Shown piece after piece: positions 49,158-58,046 of a stretch of DNA of 64,000 nucleotides. The position numbers were made by a program, and so were the translations under genes. This stretch comes from Shewanella basaltis (GTDB taxonomy: Bacteria > Pseudomonadota > Gammaproteobacteria > Enterobacterales > Shewanellaceae): positions 48,632 to 112,631 of the forward strand of contig NZ_JAKILA010000015.1 in the NCBI RefSeq assembly GCF_023283885.1, in the 5' to 3' direction. The stretch's first letter is position 1; the number at the start of each line of letters is the position of its first letter. The notes beneath the pieces were generated by a model that was given only the letters and a program-made list of their open reading frames with translations, was not told the origin of the DNA and made no database searches.

Positions 49158-50199
49158 GTTGATTTCCTTCGGTGTAGTGTACGTCGCTGGCATTTTTTAA
49201 TATTTTTGCAGCGGTTTCTGGACTTAAATCGCGTTGGCTTTCGGCGAGCATTTCATAGCCGACCATGTGTTTTTTTACCGTAGCAGAGCGCAATAACGGT
49301 GGATAAAAATGTGCGTGCATGCGCCAGTGGCTGTCATCGTCTAAGTCACTTGGGGCACAATGCCATCCCATAGAATAGGGGAAGCAGCAATTAAACACGT
49401 TGTCATAGCGAGTGGTGAGTACTTTGATGGCGTCTGCCAGTGCAGTTGATTGGGCTTCAGTTAATTGCCCAAAATGACGTACATCGTCTTTACTCACTAA
49501 TAAGGTTTCAAACGGCCATGCAGCCCAAAATGGCACAACAACTAGCCAGTGGTCATTTTGATAAACCACTCGTTCACCGTCGACTCGTTCATGCTTAACA
49601 TAGTCGGCCAGCAAATTGCTGCCGTGAGTCTGTTGATACTGGAGTTGGCTGGCTTGCTCTAATTGAATTTCTGTTGATAAATGGTTGTGGGCCCAAACCT
49701 GCCCGTGTGGGTGCGGCTGTGAGCAGCCCATCACTGCACCTTTATTTTCAAAAATGTGTACACAAGCATACTGAGCAGACAGCTCTACATAATTCTGCTT
49801 CCAGGTATCGACAACGTCTTTTATTTCGTTAACCGATAGCTCAGGTAGGGTTTTGTTGTGTTTAGGTGAAAAACAAATCACCCGGCATTCGCCTGTGGCT
49901 GCTTCTATTGCAAATAGCGGGTTTGTTTCAAGTTGTGCTGCCTGCGCTGCAACTTGTGGCGTGAGCGCACCAAAGTCGTTAGTAAACACAAACGTGTTGT
50001 CATATTGAGGGTTTTGGGTGTCATTAGCTCGTTGGTTGCCGGGGCATAAAGGGCATGTTTCATCATGTTCTGGTAGGTTTGAAGGGGCACTTTTTTCTGT
50101 CGCACCTAACCATGGACGGTTATTTCTGTGAGGCGACACTAATACCCAATTACCCGTTAACGGGTTTTTTCGTCTGTGGGTAAATTCAAACTGGCTCAT
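49150..50199 (-). CDS. galT: Galactose-1-phosphate uridylyltransferase
   Basis: 349 aa. The HIT-like active site reads QPHPHGQVWAH, with the His that carries UMP; FENKGAVMGCS precedes it. Zn-site segments (CPLCPGNQR) are present near the N-terminus. It swaps UMP between UDP-glucose and galactose-1-P. It is first in a galTK operon; galE is not in the window. Confidence 0.96.
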   Translation of the reverse strand: MSQFEFTHRRKNPLTGNWVLVSPHRNNRPWLGATEKSAPSNLPEHDETCPLCPGNQRANDTQNPQYDNTFVFTNDFGALTPQVAAQAAQLETNPLFAIEAATGECRVICFSPKHNKTLPELSVNEIKDVVDTWKQNYVELSAQYACVHIFENKGAVMGCSQPHPHGQVWAHNHLSTEIQLEQASQLQYQQTHGSNLLADYVKHERVDGERVVYQNDHWLVVVPFWAAWPFETLLVSKDDVRHFGQLTEAQSTALADAIKVLTTRYDNVFNCCFPYSMGWHCAPSDLDDDSHWRMHAHFYPPLLRSATVKKHMVGYEMLAESQRDLSPETAAKILKNASDVHYTEGNQHD

Positions 50200-50286
50200 G
50201 GGGATCCTTTTATCTATGTTGATGATGTCGCTTTACTCTTGAGTATGGCCACATTCATACGCTGATAAATTATACAAATTTAATTT

Positions 50287-50294
50287 ATATGATA
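50287..50294. promoter_or_regulatory. ATATGATA motif in the galT-glpD intergenic region
   Basis: One of four copies of ATATGATA/TATCATAT found in the promoter gaps of this sugar region: also 50411-50418 in the same gap, 54801-54808 before the FadR-type regulator, and 57902-57909 between the alpha- and beta-galactosidase genes. Likely operator half or core; the regulator is inferred. Confidence 0.45.
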
Positions 50295-50410
50295 AATACT
50301 ACTATTAAGTTTTTTATTTAACAAGATGTAATCTGTTTGGATAAGATCTTTCTAATTGTGCTTGTCAACAAGAGGTGAGTCACTCTATGATATGGTTAAT
50401 ATATACTATT

Positions 50411-50418
50411 TATCATAT
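50411..50418. promoter_or_regulatory. TATCATAT motif upstream of glpD
   Basis: Inverse orientation of the same motif, 24 bp before the glpD ATG, within ATTTATCATATTTAT. Confidence 0.45.
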
Positions 50419-50441
50419 TTATTTTGCGGGCGGGTAAGTAA

Positions 50442-51965
50442 ATGAAAGCCGATATAGAAATAGTCGATGTTGTCGTGATTGGTGGCGGCATAAACGGTGT
50501 TGGGATAGCGGCCGATGCAGTAGGACGTGGATTGAGCGTATTATTATGTGAACAAAATGATTTGGCTTCGGCTACTTCGTCTAATAGTAGTAAATTGATC
50601 CATGGCGGTTTGCGTTATTTAGAGCATTATGAATTTCGCCTAGTTAAAGAAGCCTTAGCTGAGCGAGAAGTGCTATTAAAAAAAGCACCGCATTTGATCA
50701 CCCCATTAACCTTTAGGCTCCCGCATCAGCCGCATTTACGTCCTGCATGGATGATCCGCCTTGGATTATTTTTATATGATAATTTGGCCTCGCGTGCGAC
50801 GTTAAGCGGCTCAAGAAAAATTGCTTTTAGTGCAGACAGCCCATTAAAACCAAGCTTTATTCAAGGGTTTGAATATGCAGATGCCTGGGTTGATGACTCT
50901 CGTTTGGTGGTGTTAAATGCCTTGGCAGCAAAAGAGCTAGGTGCGCAAATTTGCACTCAAACTCGATGTATTAATGCCGAGCGCCAGGATGATCTATGGC
51001 GTTTAAGCTTACAAAACCAAGCTGATTTATCGGTTCGAGAGGTGCTGGCTAAAACCGTGGTTAATGCCTCTGGTCCATGGGTGTCTAGCTTGTTTAGTAA
51101 TGTTATCAAGCAGCCTTCACCGCAAAAAATCCGTTTAGTCAAAGGTAGCCACATTGTGGTACCTAAAATCCACTCGCAACCACATGCTTATATTTTGCAA
51201 AATGAAGATCAGCGGATTGTGTTTGTGATCCCATTTGAAGATGATTTTTCATTAATTGGCACCACAGATGTTGATTTTGTTGGTGATCCAATGAAGGTGA
51301 AGATAGATCAGCAAGAAATTGATTATTTGGTCAATATCACCAATCATTATTTTAAAACAACCATTAGCGAGCAAGACATTGTTCATACCTTTTCTGGTGT
51401 GAGACCGTTAATGGATGATGAATCCGAGTCGGCACAATCTGTTACACGTGACTACACCTTTATTGTCGATGCACCTAAAGGTAAAGCGGCATTGTTGTCG
51501 GTATTTGGCGGTAAAATTACCACGTATCGAAAGCTGGCTGAGGCTGCGGTTAATCGCCTTAAGCCGTTCCATCCCCATATGGGTAAGGCTTGGACGGCAA
51601 AGCAGGTATTACCCGGTGGTGACTTTAGTCATTTAGCCGAGTTAACGCGTATTTATCAGCAGCAATACCCTTGGTTAGCGCCAAAATATCTTGGCCGTTT
51701 ATTGCGTACCTATGGCACAAAAACCCAATTTATTTTAAATGATGCGACCTCGGCAGATGCGTTAGGTATCGATTTTGGTCACGGGCTCTATCAAACTGAA
51801 GTGGACTATGTGATGGCAAGTGAGTGGGCTTGTACTAGCCAAGATGTGCTGTGGCGTAGAACTAAGCTTGGATTACATTTTTCGGCGCAGCAACAAGCGT
51901 TTTTGAGCGACTATATGCAAGCGGCTCAATTTAAAGGTGTGGCACCTGCACAACACGCGGGTTAA
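50442..51965 (+). CDS. glpD: Aerobic glycerol-3-phosphate dehydrogenase
   Basis: 507 aa. FAD loop VVIGGGINGVGIAADAVGRG at residues 11-30, then SSNSSKLIHGGLRYLEHYEFRLV in part, and FGGKITTYRKLAE near the C-terminus: all GlpD features. It oxidises glycerol-3-phosphate to DHAP and passes electrons to quinone at the inner membrane. Its place beside galactoside genes is unusual; it could process glycerol-3-P derived from galactosylglycerol substrates (inference). It is divergent from galTK and shares their promoter gap. Confidence 0.93.
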   Translation: MKADIEIVDVVVIGGGINGVGIAADAVGRGLSVLLCEQNDLASATSSNSSKLIHGGLRYLEHYEFRLVKEALAEREVLLKKAPHLITPLTFRLPHQPHLRPAWMIRLGLFLYDNLASRATLSGSRKIAFSADSPLKPSFIQGFEYADAWVDDSRLVVLNALAAKELGAQICTQTRCINAERQDDLWRLSLQNQADLSVREVLAKTVVNASGPWVSSLFSNVIKQPSPQKIRLVKGSHIVVPKIHSQPHAYILQNEDQRIVFVIPFEDDFSLIGTTDVDFVGDPMKVKIDQQEIDYLVNITNHYFKTTISEQDIVHTFSGVRPLMDDESESAQSVTRDYTFIVDAPKGKAALLSVFGGKITTYRKLAEAAVNRLKPFHPHMGKAWTAKQVLPGGDFSHLAELTRIYQQQYPWLAPKYLGRLLRTYGTKTQFILNDATSADALGIDFGHGLYQTEVDYVMASEWACTSQDVLWRRTKLGLHFSAQQQAFLSDYMQAAQFKGVAPAQHAG

Positions 51966-51973
51966 CAGTATTG

Positions 51974-52004
51974 AACGCCAATATCATGTACTGATATTGG
52001 CGTT
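51974..52004. terminator. Hairpin between convergent glpD and lactonase genes
   Basis: AACGCCAATATCA and TGATATTGGCGTT form a perfect 13-bp stem with a 5-nt loop. The T-tract is weak on both sides. Confidence 0.65.
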
Positions 52005-52009
52005 GTGGT

Positions 52010-52927
52010 TTAGGGGGTGAGTAAGTCACATTGAGTGTCGACAATACCTGTGACGTTATGCAGTTGGTAAATGAACACATTACCCGACAATGGGTAGTCT
52101 GCTAATTGTTGCGGTGACAGGGTAATTCGAGATGTGGTGACAATTAGCCAATCTAAGTTAGGTCCACCTATTGCTACGCTGGAGGGTTGCACCGCAGGAA
52201 TAACCAGTTTTTCAACTATCTCACCATCAGGGTTATAGCGCACCACGCTATGATCGCCCCATTGCGCGTTCCAGATAAAACCGTCAGTATCCACCGTCGA
52301 GCCATCAGGAAATGCATGGTTTTCTGTCGCGGCAAAGAGCCGCTTTTGGCTTAAAGTATGGCTTTGCTGGCAATAATGGTACTGATAAATGCTGTGACGC
52401 TCAGAGTCCGCATGGTACATGATGTTACCGTCTGGGCTCCAACATAGGCCATTGGATATCATGATATCGCTAAAATACTTATGGGGTTGCCCATACTGAT
52501 CTATACGGTATAGGCTTCCTTGCTGCTGTGGTGTGTGGCGTGTTTCTACCATGGTGCCTGCCCAAAAGTGGCCACCACGGTCGGTGCGACCATCATTAAA
52601 ACGATTACCAAGTTGCGTGACTTCCGGTTGGCTTAGCCAAGTTATTGCGTGAGTTTCAAGATGGTACAGTGCGAAACCTTGCTCGAATGCCACTATTACT
52701 TGATAAGTGTCTTGATGGGCTAAAAATGCAAAACTGCCGATACGGTAAGGTAGATGATATTGCTGGTGGGCTTGGTCATCAACCGTGTATTTATGGATGT
52801 CGCCAGCCATGATGTCTATCCAATAAATAGCCCTTTGCTTCGGGTGCCACAAGGCATTTTCGCCTAGTTGATTTTGTGACGCAATAACGTGGATAAGTTT
52901 GCCAATACAGGACGTACTATTCTTCAT
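52010..52927 (-). CDS. SMP-30/gluconolactonase-family sugar lactonase, probable galactonolactonase
   Basis: 305 aa from ATG 52927, which overlaps the end of dgoK by 11 nt (ATGAAGAATAG); an upstream in-frame ATG lies deep inside dgoK. It is a six-bladed propeller of the SMP-30/LRE type: E in GENALWHP, N/D in RFNDGRTDRGGHFWAGTM, ISNGLCWSPDG and FPDGSTVDTDG carry the expected metal ligands. It likely opens galactono-lactone to galactonate, between galactose dehydrogenase and DgoK in the De Ley-Doudoroff pathway. Confidence 0.88.
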   Translation of the reverse strand: MKNSTSCIGKLIHVIASQNQLGENALWHPKQRAIYWIDIMAGDIHKYTVDDQAHQQYHLPYRIGSFAFLAHQDTYQVIVAFEQGFALYHLETHAITWLSQPEVTQLGNRFNDGRTDRGGHFWAGTMVETRHTPQQQGSLYRIDQYGQPHKYFSDIMISNGLCWSPDGNIMYHADSERHSIYQYHYCQQSHTLSQKRLFAATENHAFPDGSTVDTDGFIWNAQWGDHSVVRYNPDGEIVEKLVIPAVQPSSVAIGGPNLDWLIVTTSRITLSPQQLADYPLSGNVFIYQLHNVTGIVDTQCDLLTP

Positions 52928-53882
52928 GGGGTAATGGAATGCCTTGTTGATATACCACATTGAACCCCGCTAATGTGGCGTCAGTTACGTTCCACAGGGT
53001 TGTTTTTACATGGCAAAGACTAAGCGCTTTGGCGAAGCATTGGTTTAAATGGGTTGGACCAATTATGGCAATTGAACTGAGTTGGCTTAACGCCCACTCG
53101 GTTGCATGTTTTGCTGCTCTCACATCGTTTCCGATTAATATACCAGACAAGTATGCATGTGCCTGTTTAGTGGTAAACCCCTCAAACAATTGTTTGCTGC
53201 GTACGCTGAACAGACCATGGGCAAAACTGTCGGTAGCAGACGATAAACTAAAGTCAGCACCTTGAACAAAGGCGTCGAAGTCAAAGTCTAAATCAGACAC
53301 TTTCTCTTGGATTAATACACTGTTAGATGACAACAAATCATACAGTTCACCAGTGAGAGCCGTTTTAAAGAGGATTACTTTTCCTTCTTCAATTAACACC
53401 CATTTTGTGTGTGTGCCAGGCAAGCACACTAGGTGTTTTCCTGTAAGGTGTTGCGGTGCCATGGCAAGCCATCCGAGCAAATGAAATTCTTCGCCGCGCA
53501 TTGAGTCATGTAAGTGATTATAAAGCTGACAACGCAACCCCGGAAATATGGTGACTTGGTGGCCTTGGCAGTTAAAGCGGGTGCCAGCAGAAATCACTTC
53601 TGTTGGTGAAATAGGGCAGTGCAGATATTGAGTTTCTTTCCAGCCAATGCTTGAGCCAATTTGGCCAATCATTAATATAGGAAGGTGTCCAAAGCGTTTA
53701 GCCCAAGGTGCAATACTGTCCATTAATGTGGTTTGAAAATCAGTCAGCACTTTTTTTACACCGACATTATTAACTTGCTCAAGTACCTTGAGTGGTTTAC
53801 TCGCTTCAGCGAAACACAGGTAAGCTCGTAAATGACTTGTCCCCCAATCTACGGCAATAAAATGTTGATGTTCAGTAAACAA
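52917..53882 (-). CDS. dgoK: 2-dehydro-3-deoxygalactonokinase
   Basis: 321 aa from a TTG start at 53882. The frame is open to an ATG at 53933, but the TTG has GGGAG 8 nt upstream, begins 1 nt after the preceding stop and places IAVDWGTSHLRAYL at residue 9, as in other DgoK proteins. The phosphate loop region (AVDWGTS) and CLPGTHTKWVLIE and FKTALTGELYDLL are family motifs. It phosphorylates KDGal to KDPGal. Dehydratase and aldolase partners are not in the window. Confidence 0.88.
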   Translation of the reverse strand: MFTEHQHFIAVDWGTSHLRAYLCFAEASKPLKVLEQVNNVGVKKVLTDFQTTLMDSIAPWAKRFGHLPILMIGQIGSSIGWKETQYLHCPISPTEVISAGTRFNCQGHQVTIFPGLRCQLYNHLHDSMRGEEFHLLGWLAMAPQHLTGKHLVCLPGTHTKWVLIEEGKVILFKTALTGELYDLLSSNSVLIQEKVSDLDFDFDAFVQGADFSLSSATDSFAHGLFSVRSKQLFEGFTTKQAHAYLSGILIGNDVRAAKHATEWALSQLSSIAIIGPTHLNQCFAKALSLCHVKTTLWNVTDATLAGFNVVYQQGIPLPHEE

Positions 53883-53883
53883 A

Positions 53884-54651
53884 CTAAGCTCTCCCACCGT
53901 CAATATTGATACACTGTCCGGTGATGAGTTCACTGTTATCAGATGCTAAAAACAGAGCCAGTTTAGCGACATCCTCTGGTGTTATGCGGCGTTTTAGTGC
54001 CATTGCATCAGTCCACTTTTGCTCTTCTTGTTCGGTCAGCCAACTGGCAAGTTGTTTTTCTGTCGCCACCCATCCAGGCAAAATGGCATTTACCCGAATA
54101 CCGGCTTCACCAAACTCACGCGATAGTGATCGTGTCATGCCGATAAGGCCTGCTTTTGCCGTAACATAGCCGGTCATTTGCTGTGAACCAAGCAATGCGG
54201 TAATAGAGCTGAAGTTAATAATACTGCCCGAATGCTGGAGCTTCATGTGGCTGTAGGCTGCTTGTGACGCAAAAAAGGCAGGGTCTAAGTTGATTTGCAT
54301 ACATTTATGCCAGTCGTGTGCTGAAATAGTTTCGACATCTTGGCGTGCATCGTTGGCCACATTATTAATAAGCACATCAAAACGACCAAAATGCTCAGCA
54401 ACATCTCTAATGGCTAATTGTAGCGATTCTGAATCGGTGGCATCGACAGCGCGAAACCATATTGAATTAAGGTCATATTGTGACAAATTTTGCTTGAGTG
54501 CATCAGCGGCTTGTTGGTCTATATCAATAAAGGCCACTTTGGCGTGTTGGCGGGCAAAGGCTTCTACCATTGCCGCACCAATACCACTGGCTCCGCCGGT
54601 AATAAAAATGACTTTGTTTGTTAAGTCTTGGTACTGAGTGGACTGACTCAC
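53884..54651 (-). CDS. SDR-family dehydrogenase, probable D-galactose 1-dehydrogenase
   Basis: 255 aa classical SDR: NAD loop TGGASGIG at residues 18-25, D-cofactor segment VAFIDID favouring NAD+, NNVAN, catalytic Ser in INFSSITALLG and Y-x-x-x-K in GYVTAKAG. It is first in an operon with dgoK and a sugar lactonase, so oxidation of galactose to galactonolactone is the likely reaction. Sequence alone does not separate it from arabinose or fucose dehydrogenases. Confidence 0.82.
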   Translation of the reverse strand: MSQSTQYQDLTNKVIFITGGASGIGAAMVEAFARQHAKVAFIDIDQQAADALKQNLSQYDLNSIWFRAVDATDSESLQLAIRDVAEHFGRFDVLINNVANDARQDVETISAHDWHKCMQINLDPAFFASQAAYSHMKLQHSGSIINFSSITALLGSQQMTGYVTAKAGLIGMTRSLSREFGEAGIRVNAILPGWVATEKQLASWLTEQEEQKWTDAMALKRRITPEDVAKLALFLASDNSELITGQCINIDGGRA

Positions 54652-54712
54652 AGATAACGCTCCAAACCTATTATTTTTGATTATGGTTAACTAGCGGTAT
54701 TTTGAGGATTAA

Positions 54713-54724
54713 CGGATTAATCCG
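54713..54724. promoter_or_regulatory. Palindrome upstream of the galactose dehydrogenase operon
   Basis: CGGATTAATCCG is a perfect 12-bp palindrome, 61 bp before the dehydrogenase ATG and in the gap shared with the FadR-type regulator gene. Confidence 0.45.
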
Positions 54725-54800
54725 ATAAATAATGTTAATGATGAGCTTATTTTTAACATTAACAACGAGTAAAACAAAGTTATATCGTAATTGCATTTAA

Positions 54801-54808
54801 ATATGATA
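54801..54808. promoter_or_regulatory. ATATGATA motif upstream of the FadR-type regulator
   Basis: Within ATATGATATA, 38 bp before the regulator ATG. Its presence before the regulator and before three target promoters suggests autoregulation. Confidence 0.45.
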
Positions 54809-54846
54809 TAACAGATTTATGTACTAAAGATTGGACAGCAACAGGC

Positions 54847-55545
54847 ATGAGCACTTCACCGCGTCAAAATTTAACCCACCAACTCACTCACGATTTAGGT
54901 ATCGCCATTGTAAAAGGGGTTTACCCAGTGGGCGAGGGGTTGCCGTCTGAAGCCGATTTGTGTATCGAGTATGATGTGAGCCGAAGCTCAACCCGCGAAG
55001 CAGTAAAAATGCTTTCTGCTAAAGGGTTAATATCGTCACGGCCAAAGCAAGGTATTCGAGTGTTGCCTGAAAGCAATTGGAATATGTTTGATACTGACGT
55101 ATTAAAATGGATTTTGAGTAGTAAGCCGTCATTATCGTTATTAAAAGAATTTACCCAGGTGCGCGTTGCGTTAGAGCCACAAGCGGCGGCATTAGCAGCC
55201 ATGAATGCGTCGGACGAGCAAATCGCTTCAATTGAAAAAGCCCTTGAGCGCATGGTTGAAGCAGAGCAGGGATTAGACGACCCATTAGAAGCCGATATTG
55301 CTTTTCATACCAGTATTTTGATTGCCAGCGGTAATCGCTTTTTTGTGCAGTTGACTGAATTTATCAGCACCGCGCTTAGGGTAAGTATTCGCTACACTAA
55401 TAAAATTAAAGGTGTACCTGGTGCTGATGTGCAAAAACACGCTGAAATTTTTGAAGCGATTAAAGCACGTAATCCCCAACAAACACGCGCTGCGGTGTCG
55501 ATGATTTTAGAAGAAGCGCTTGAGTTAATTGAGTCAAAATTATAA
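54847..55545 (+). CDS. GntR-family (FadR subfamily) regulator, DgoR-like
   Basis: 232 aa. Winged helix at residues 8-75 (PVGEGLPSEADLCIEYDVSRSSTREAVKMLSAKGLI), then an FCD ligand domain with Asp/His metal-site residues (DIAFHTSIL, QKHAEIFEAI). It is divergent from the galactose dehydrogenase-dgoK-lactonase operon. By similarity to DgoR it should respond to galactonate or another pathway intermediate and repress these genes. Confidence 0.87.
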   Translation: MSTSPRQNLTHQLTHDLGIAIVKGVYPVGEGLPSEADLCIEYDVSRSSTREAVKMLSAKGLISSRPKQGIRVLPESNWNMFDTDVLKWILSSKPSLSLLKEFTQVRVALEPQAAALAAMNASDEQIASIEKALERMVEAEQGLDDPLEADIAFHTSILIASGNRFFVQLTEFISTALRVSIRYTNKIKGVPGADVQKHAEIFEAIKARNPQQTRAAVSMILEEALELIESKL

Positions 55546-55569
55546 GCGCTAATTGATAGGCTGATAATA

Positions 55570-55598
55570 AAAAGAGCATCTAATCTAGATGCTCTTTT
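55570..55598. terminator. Bidirectional terminator between regulator and alpha-galactosidase
   Basis: AAAAGAGCATCTA and TAGATGCTCTTTT form a perfect 13-bp stem with a 3-nt loop, between convergent genes. Confidence 0.88.
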
Positions 55599-55632
55599 GC
55601 TTATGGGGATAAGTTGAATGCGTAAAACCTTG

Positions 55633-57768
55633 TTATTTCACTTGGTTTAACTCAAAAATCAGTGATGTCTGCGGGAAGGTGATAGGCAATTGCATACCAA
55701 AGGTCATCAATGCTTCGCCGCTATAGGTTTGTTTTTCTATTACGCTCAATACCGATGGCGAATAGAATGAGAACCCCGCAGGCCACACCAGTGATAAGGT
55801 GTAATCTTTGTCAGCGTCTAATCCGGCAAAATGGTATCTGGGTGGGTTAGTGCGTTGGGTTTCTTTTACGCTGTTATAAGCAAATAAGCCTTGGCTTTGA
55901 TCTGCATTGACAATACCAAAGTTAATCGAGTCGCCATCGCTATTTAAGCGCACGAGCTTACCACTGTGGATCAATTGACGATGCTGTTTGTGCAGTTTGA
56001 TAATCTGCTGTAACTGCTGACGTTCATCGTCGGTTAATTCGCGTGGGTCCATTTCTATGCCCATGTGGCCAAAAAATGCCACAGCGGCGCGCATGGCAAT
56101 ACTGATGTTGCGCCCAGTAATATGGCAATCGCGTGGCCCCACATGTGCCCCCATGACTTCTGCAGGGAAAAAGAACGAACAGCCGCGCTGAATACTGAGT
56201 CTGTCTAGTGCGTCGTTTGAATCAGATGTCCACACGCGGTCGGTATAACGCAGTACGCCATAATCAACTCTGGCCCCTCCAGATGAACAGCTTTCAATTT
56301 CAACATGACTATGCGCCTGCTTTAAGCGATTAATTAACGCATACGCAGCCAGTGTTTGCTGGTGGACGGCAGGTTTACCGGCAAAGTTACCTGCATGGTT
56401 TAAGTCGCGGTTCATGTCCCATTTTATGTAGACAATTTGCGGGTACTCTACCAAAATGTCGTTAATGGCATTGAATAAGTAGTCTGTTACTGCAGGGTTG
56501 GTCATGTCTAGCACCAACTGTTTTCTAAACTTAAGTTGTTCGTTACCGGCAGTTTGCAGCGCCCATTCTGGGTGTTTTCGATACAAGTCACTGTCTGGGT
56601 TAACCATTTCTGGTTCAAACCATAATCCAAACTCCATGCCCACCTTATTGACATGGTCAATTAACGGTTGCAAGCCGTCGGGATAGATTTCTCGGTCAAC
56701 AGTCCAATCACCTAAACCTGCAAAGTCACCACGACGGCCTTTAAACCAACCATCATCAAGTACAAAACGTTCTGCGCCAATGTCTGCTGCTTGAGTGGCC
56801 AACGACTGTAATACCGCAACATCATGGTCAAAATAAATGCCTTCCCAGGTGTTGTAATGCACAGGTCGTGGTTTTTGGCGCACTTTGTCGGTAATCAGTG
56901 ATTGGCGAACAAACTGGTGAAAATGATGCGACAACCCACTAAAACCTTGATTTGAATAAGCGCAATAAAGTGTTGGGCTGGTATAGGATGCATTGGGTGC
57001 TAAGGCGAGTTCACCCGGCATTAATAACTCACCTAATTGTGCGTAACTGCGACCTTCTGCGAGTAACTCAGCGCGCATTTTGTGATTACCGCTCCACCCC
57101 AAGTGGAAACCGTAACATTCACCACCTTGTTCATGGGTCAATTTGTTGTGCATGACCATTCCTGGGAAGTTGTCGTGAGACGTTTTACCTTTACGGTTTT
57201 CACGGACAAAGCTGCCTAAAAACATATCGAATGTCTTACGTTGAAACTCATTTGACCAACGGCCTTCAAAAGACATGATTTGGTCGATGTGTAATGGCAT
57301 TGGGATGGTGGGGGCTGCACACCAGTTAACATTAACAGGGTGACCGCCTAAGTTTGTTAACTCAGTGGTGGCACTGAGTACCTCTGAATGTGGATCTAAC
57401 GTGAGGTGATGTTTAACACTCAAGTGGCGCAAATTGTCGATTGACTCAAAAATGACTTCGTTGGCAGATGGTTGAGTTATCGAGGTGAGTGTACCACCAA
57501 TAGACCATGCAATATTGTTGTCAAAAATCTCAATACCGGGAGCGCCAGTAAACCCTTCGCCCATTAAAGGTGATAATGATATTGGAGCCTCAACAACCAC
57601 AGAGCACTTTGCTTCTTGGCGAGTGCTGAGTTGTTTCATCATGTCATAGGTGGTTTTTGATGATAGCTTTTTGCCAAAATATAAGATTGCTGGAGTTTTG
57701 TTTGAGCAATCAACAACTAAAGTGTTTTTTTGGCCATTTAACAAAACGAACTGTGGGTGATGTGACAT
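55633..57768 (-). CDS. Alpha-galactosidase, GH36 family
   Basis: 711 aa, no signal peptide, so cytoplasmic. An N-terminal beta-sandwich precedes a (beta/alpha)8 barrel. Catalytic nucleophile Asp is in YIKWDMNRDLNH and acid/base Asp is in WTSDSNDALDRL; ERFVLDDGWFKGRRGDFAGLGDW binds the sugar. It removes alpha-linked galactose from raffinose-type or galactosylglycerol-type substrates. Divergent from the beta-galactosidase gene. Confidence 0.94.
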   Translation of the reverse strand: MSHHPQFVLLNGQKNTLVVDCSNKTPAILYFGKKLSSKTTYDMMKQLSTRQEAKCSVVVEAPISLSPLMGEGFTGAPGIEIFDNNIAWSIGGTLTSITQPSANEVIFESIDNLRHLSVKHHLTLDPHSEVLSATTELTNLGGHPVNVNWCAAPTIPMPLHIDQIMSFEGRWSNEFQRKTFDMFLGSFVRENRKGKTSHDNFPGMVMHNKLTHEQGGECYGFHLGWSGNHKMRAELLAEGRSYAQLGELLMPGELALAPNASYTSPTLYCAYSNQGFSGLSHHFHQFVRQSLITDKVRQKPRPVHYNTWEGIYFDHDVAVLQSLATQAADIGAERFVLDDGWFKGRRGDFAGLGDWTVDREIYPDGLQPLIDHVNKVGMEFGLWFEPEMVNPDSDLYRKHPEWALQTAGNEQLKFRKQLVLDMTNPAVTDYLFNAINDILVEYPQIVYIKWDMNRDLNHAGNFAGKPAVHQQTLAAYALINRLKQAHSHVEIESCSSGGARVDYGVLRYTDRVWTSDSNDALDRLSIQRGCSFFFPAEVMGAHVGPRDCHITGRNISIAMRAAVAFFGHMGIEMDPRELTDDERQQLQQIIKLHKQHRQLIHSGKLVRLNSDGDSINFGIVNADQSQGLFAYNSVKETQRTNPPRYHFAGLDADKDYTLSLVWPAGFSFYSPSVLSVIEKQTYSGEALMTFGMQLPITFPQTSLIFELNQVK

Positions 57769-57901
57769 GATTTAACATTCCTTGATTGGGAGTATTATTC
57801 TACAAACAATGCTACATAATGCTGTTGCCGGGTAGTGGATTGAGCCATAGGTACCGCTAGCAGCATTAAGGATTTATACTCAGTTTATTTAAAATACTAT
57901 A

Positions 57902-57909
57902 TATCATAT
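57902..57909. promoter_or_regulatory. TATCATAT motif between the alpha- and beta-galactosidase genes
   Basis: Fourth copy of the shared motif, in the 278-bp divergent gap; a partial match (ATATGATTTA) lies near 57984. Confidence 0.45.
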
Positions 57910-58046
57910 AAATACTGGGTTAGTATATTGTTCATCATTAAAAATTCGTCAAGTAACCTGGTAACTTGGTTGGTAACGATAGGATATGATTTACATTATA
58001 TCGAGGTTCAACCAGTGGTTTTGCGTGCTATTTATTGGAGATTAAC

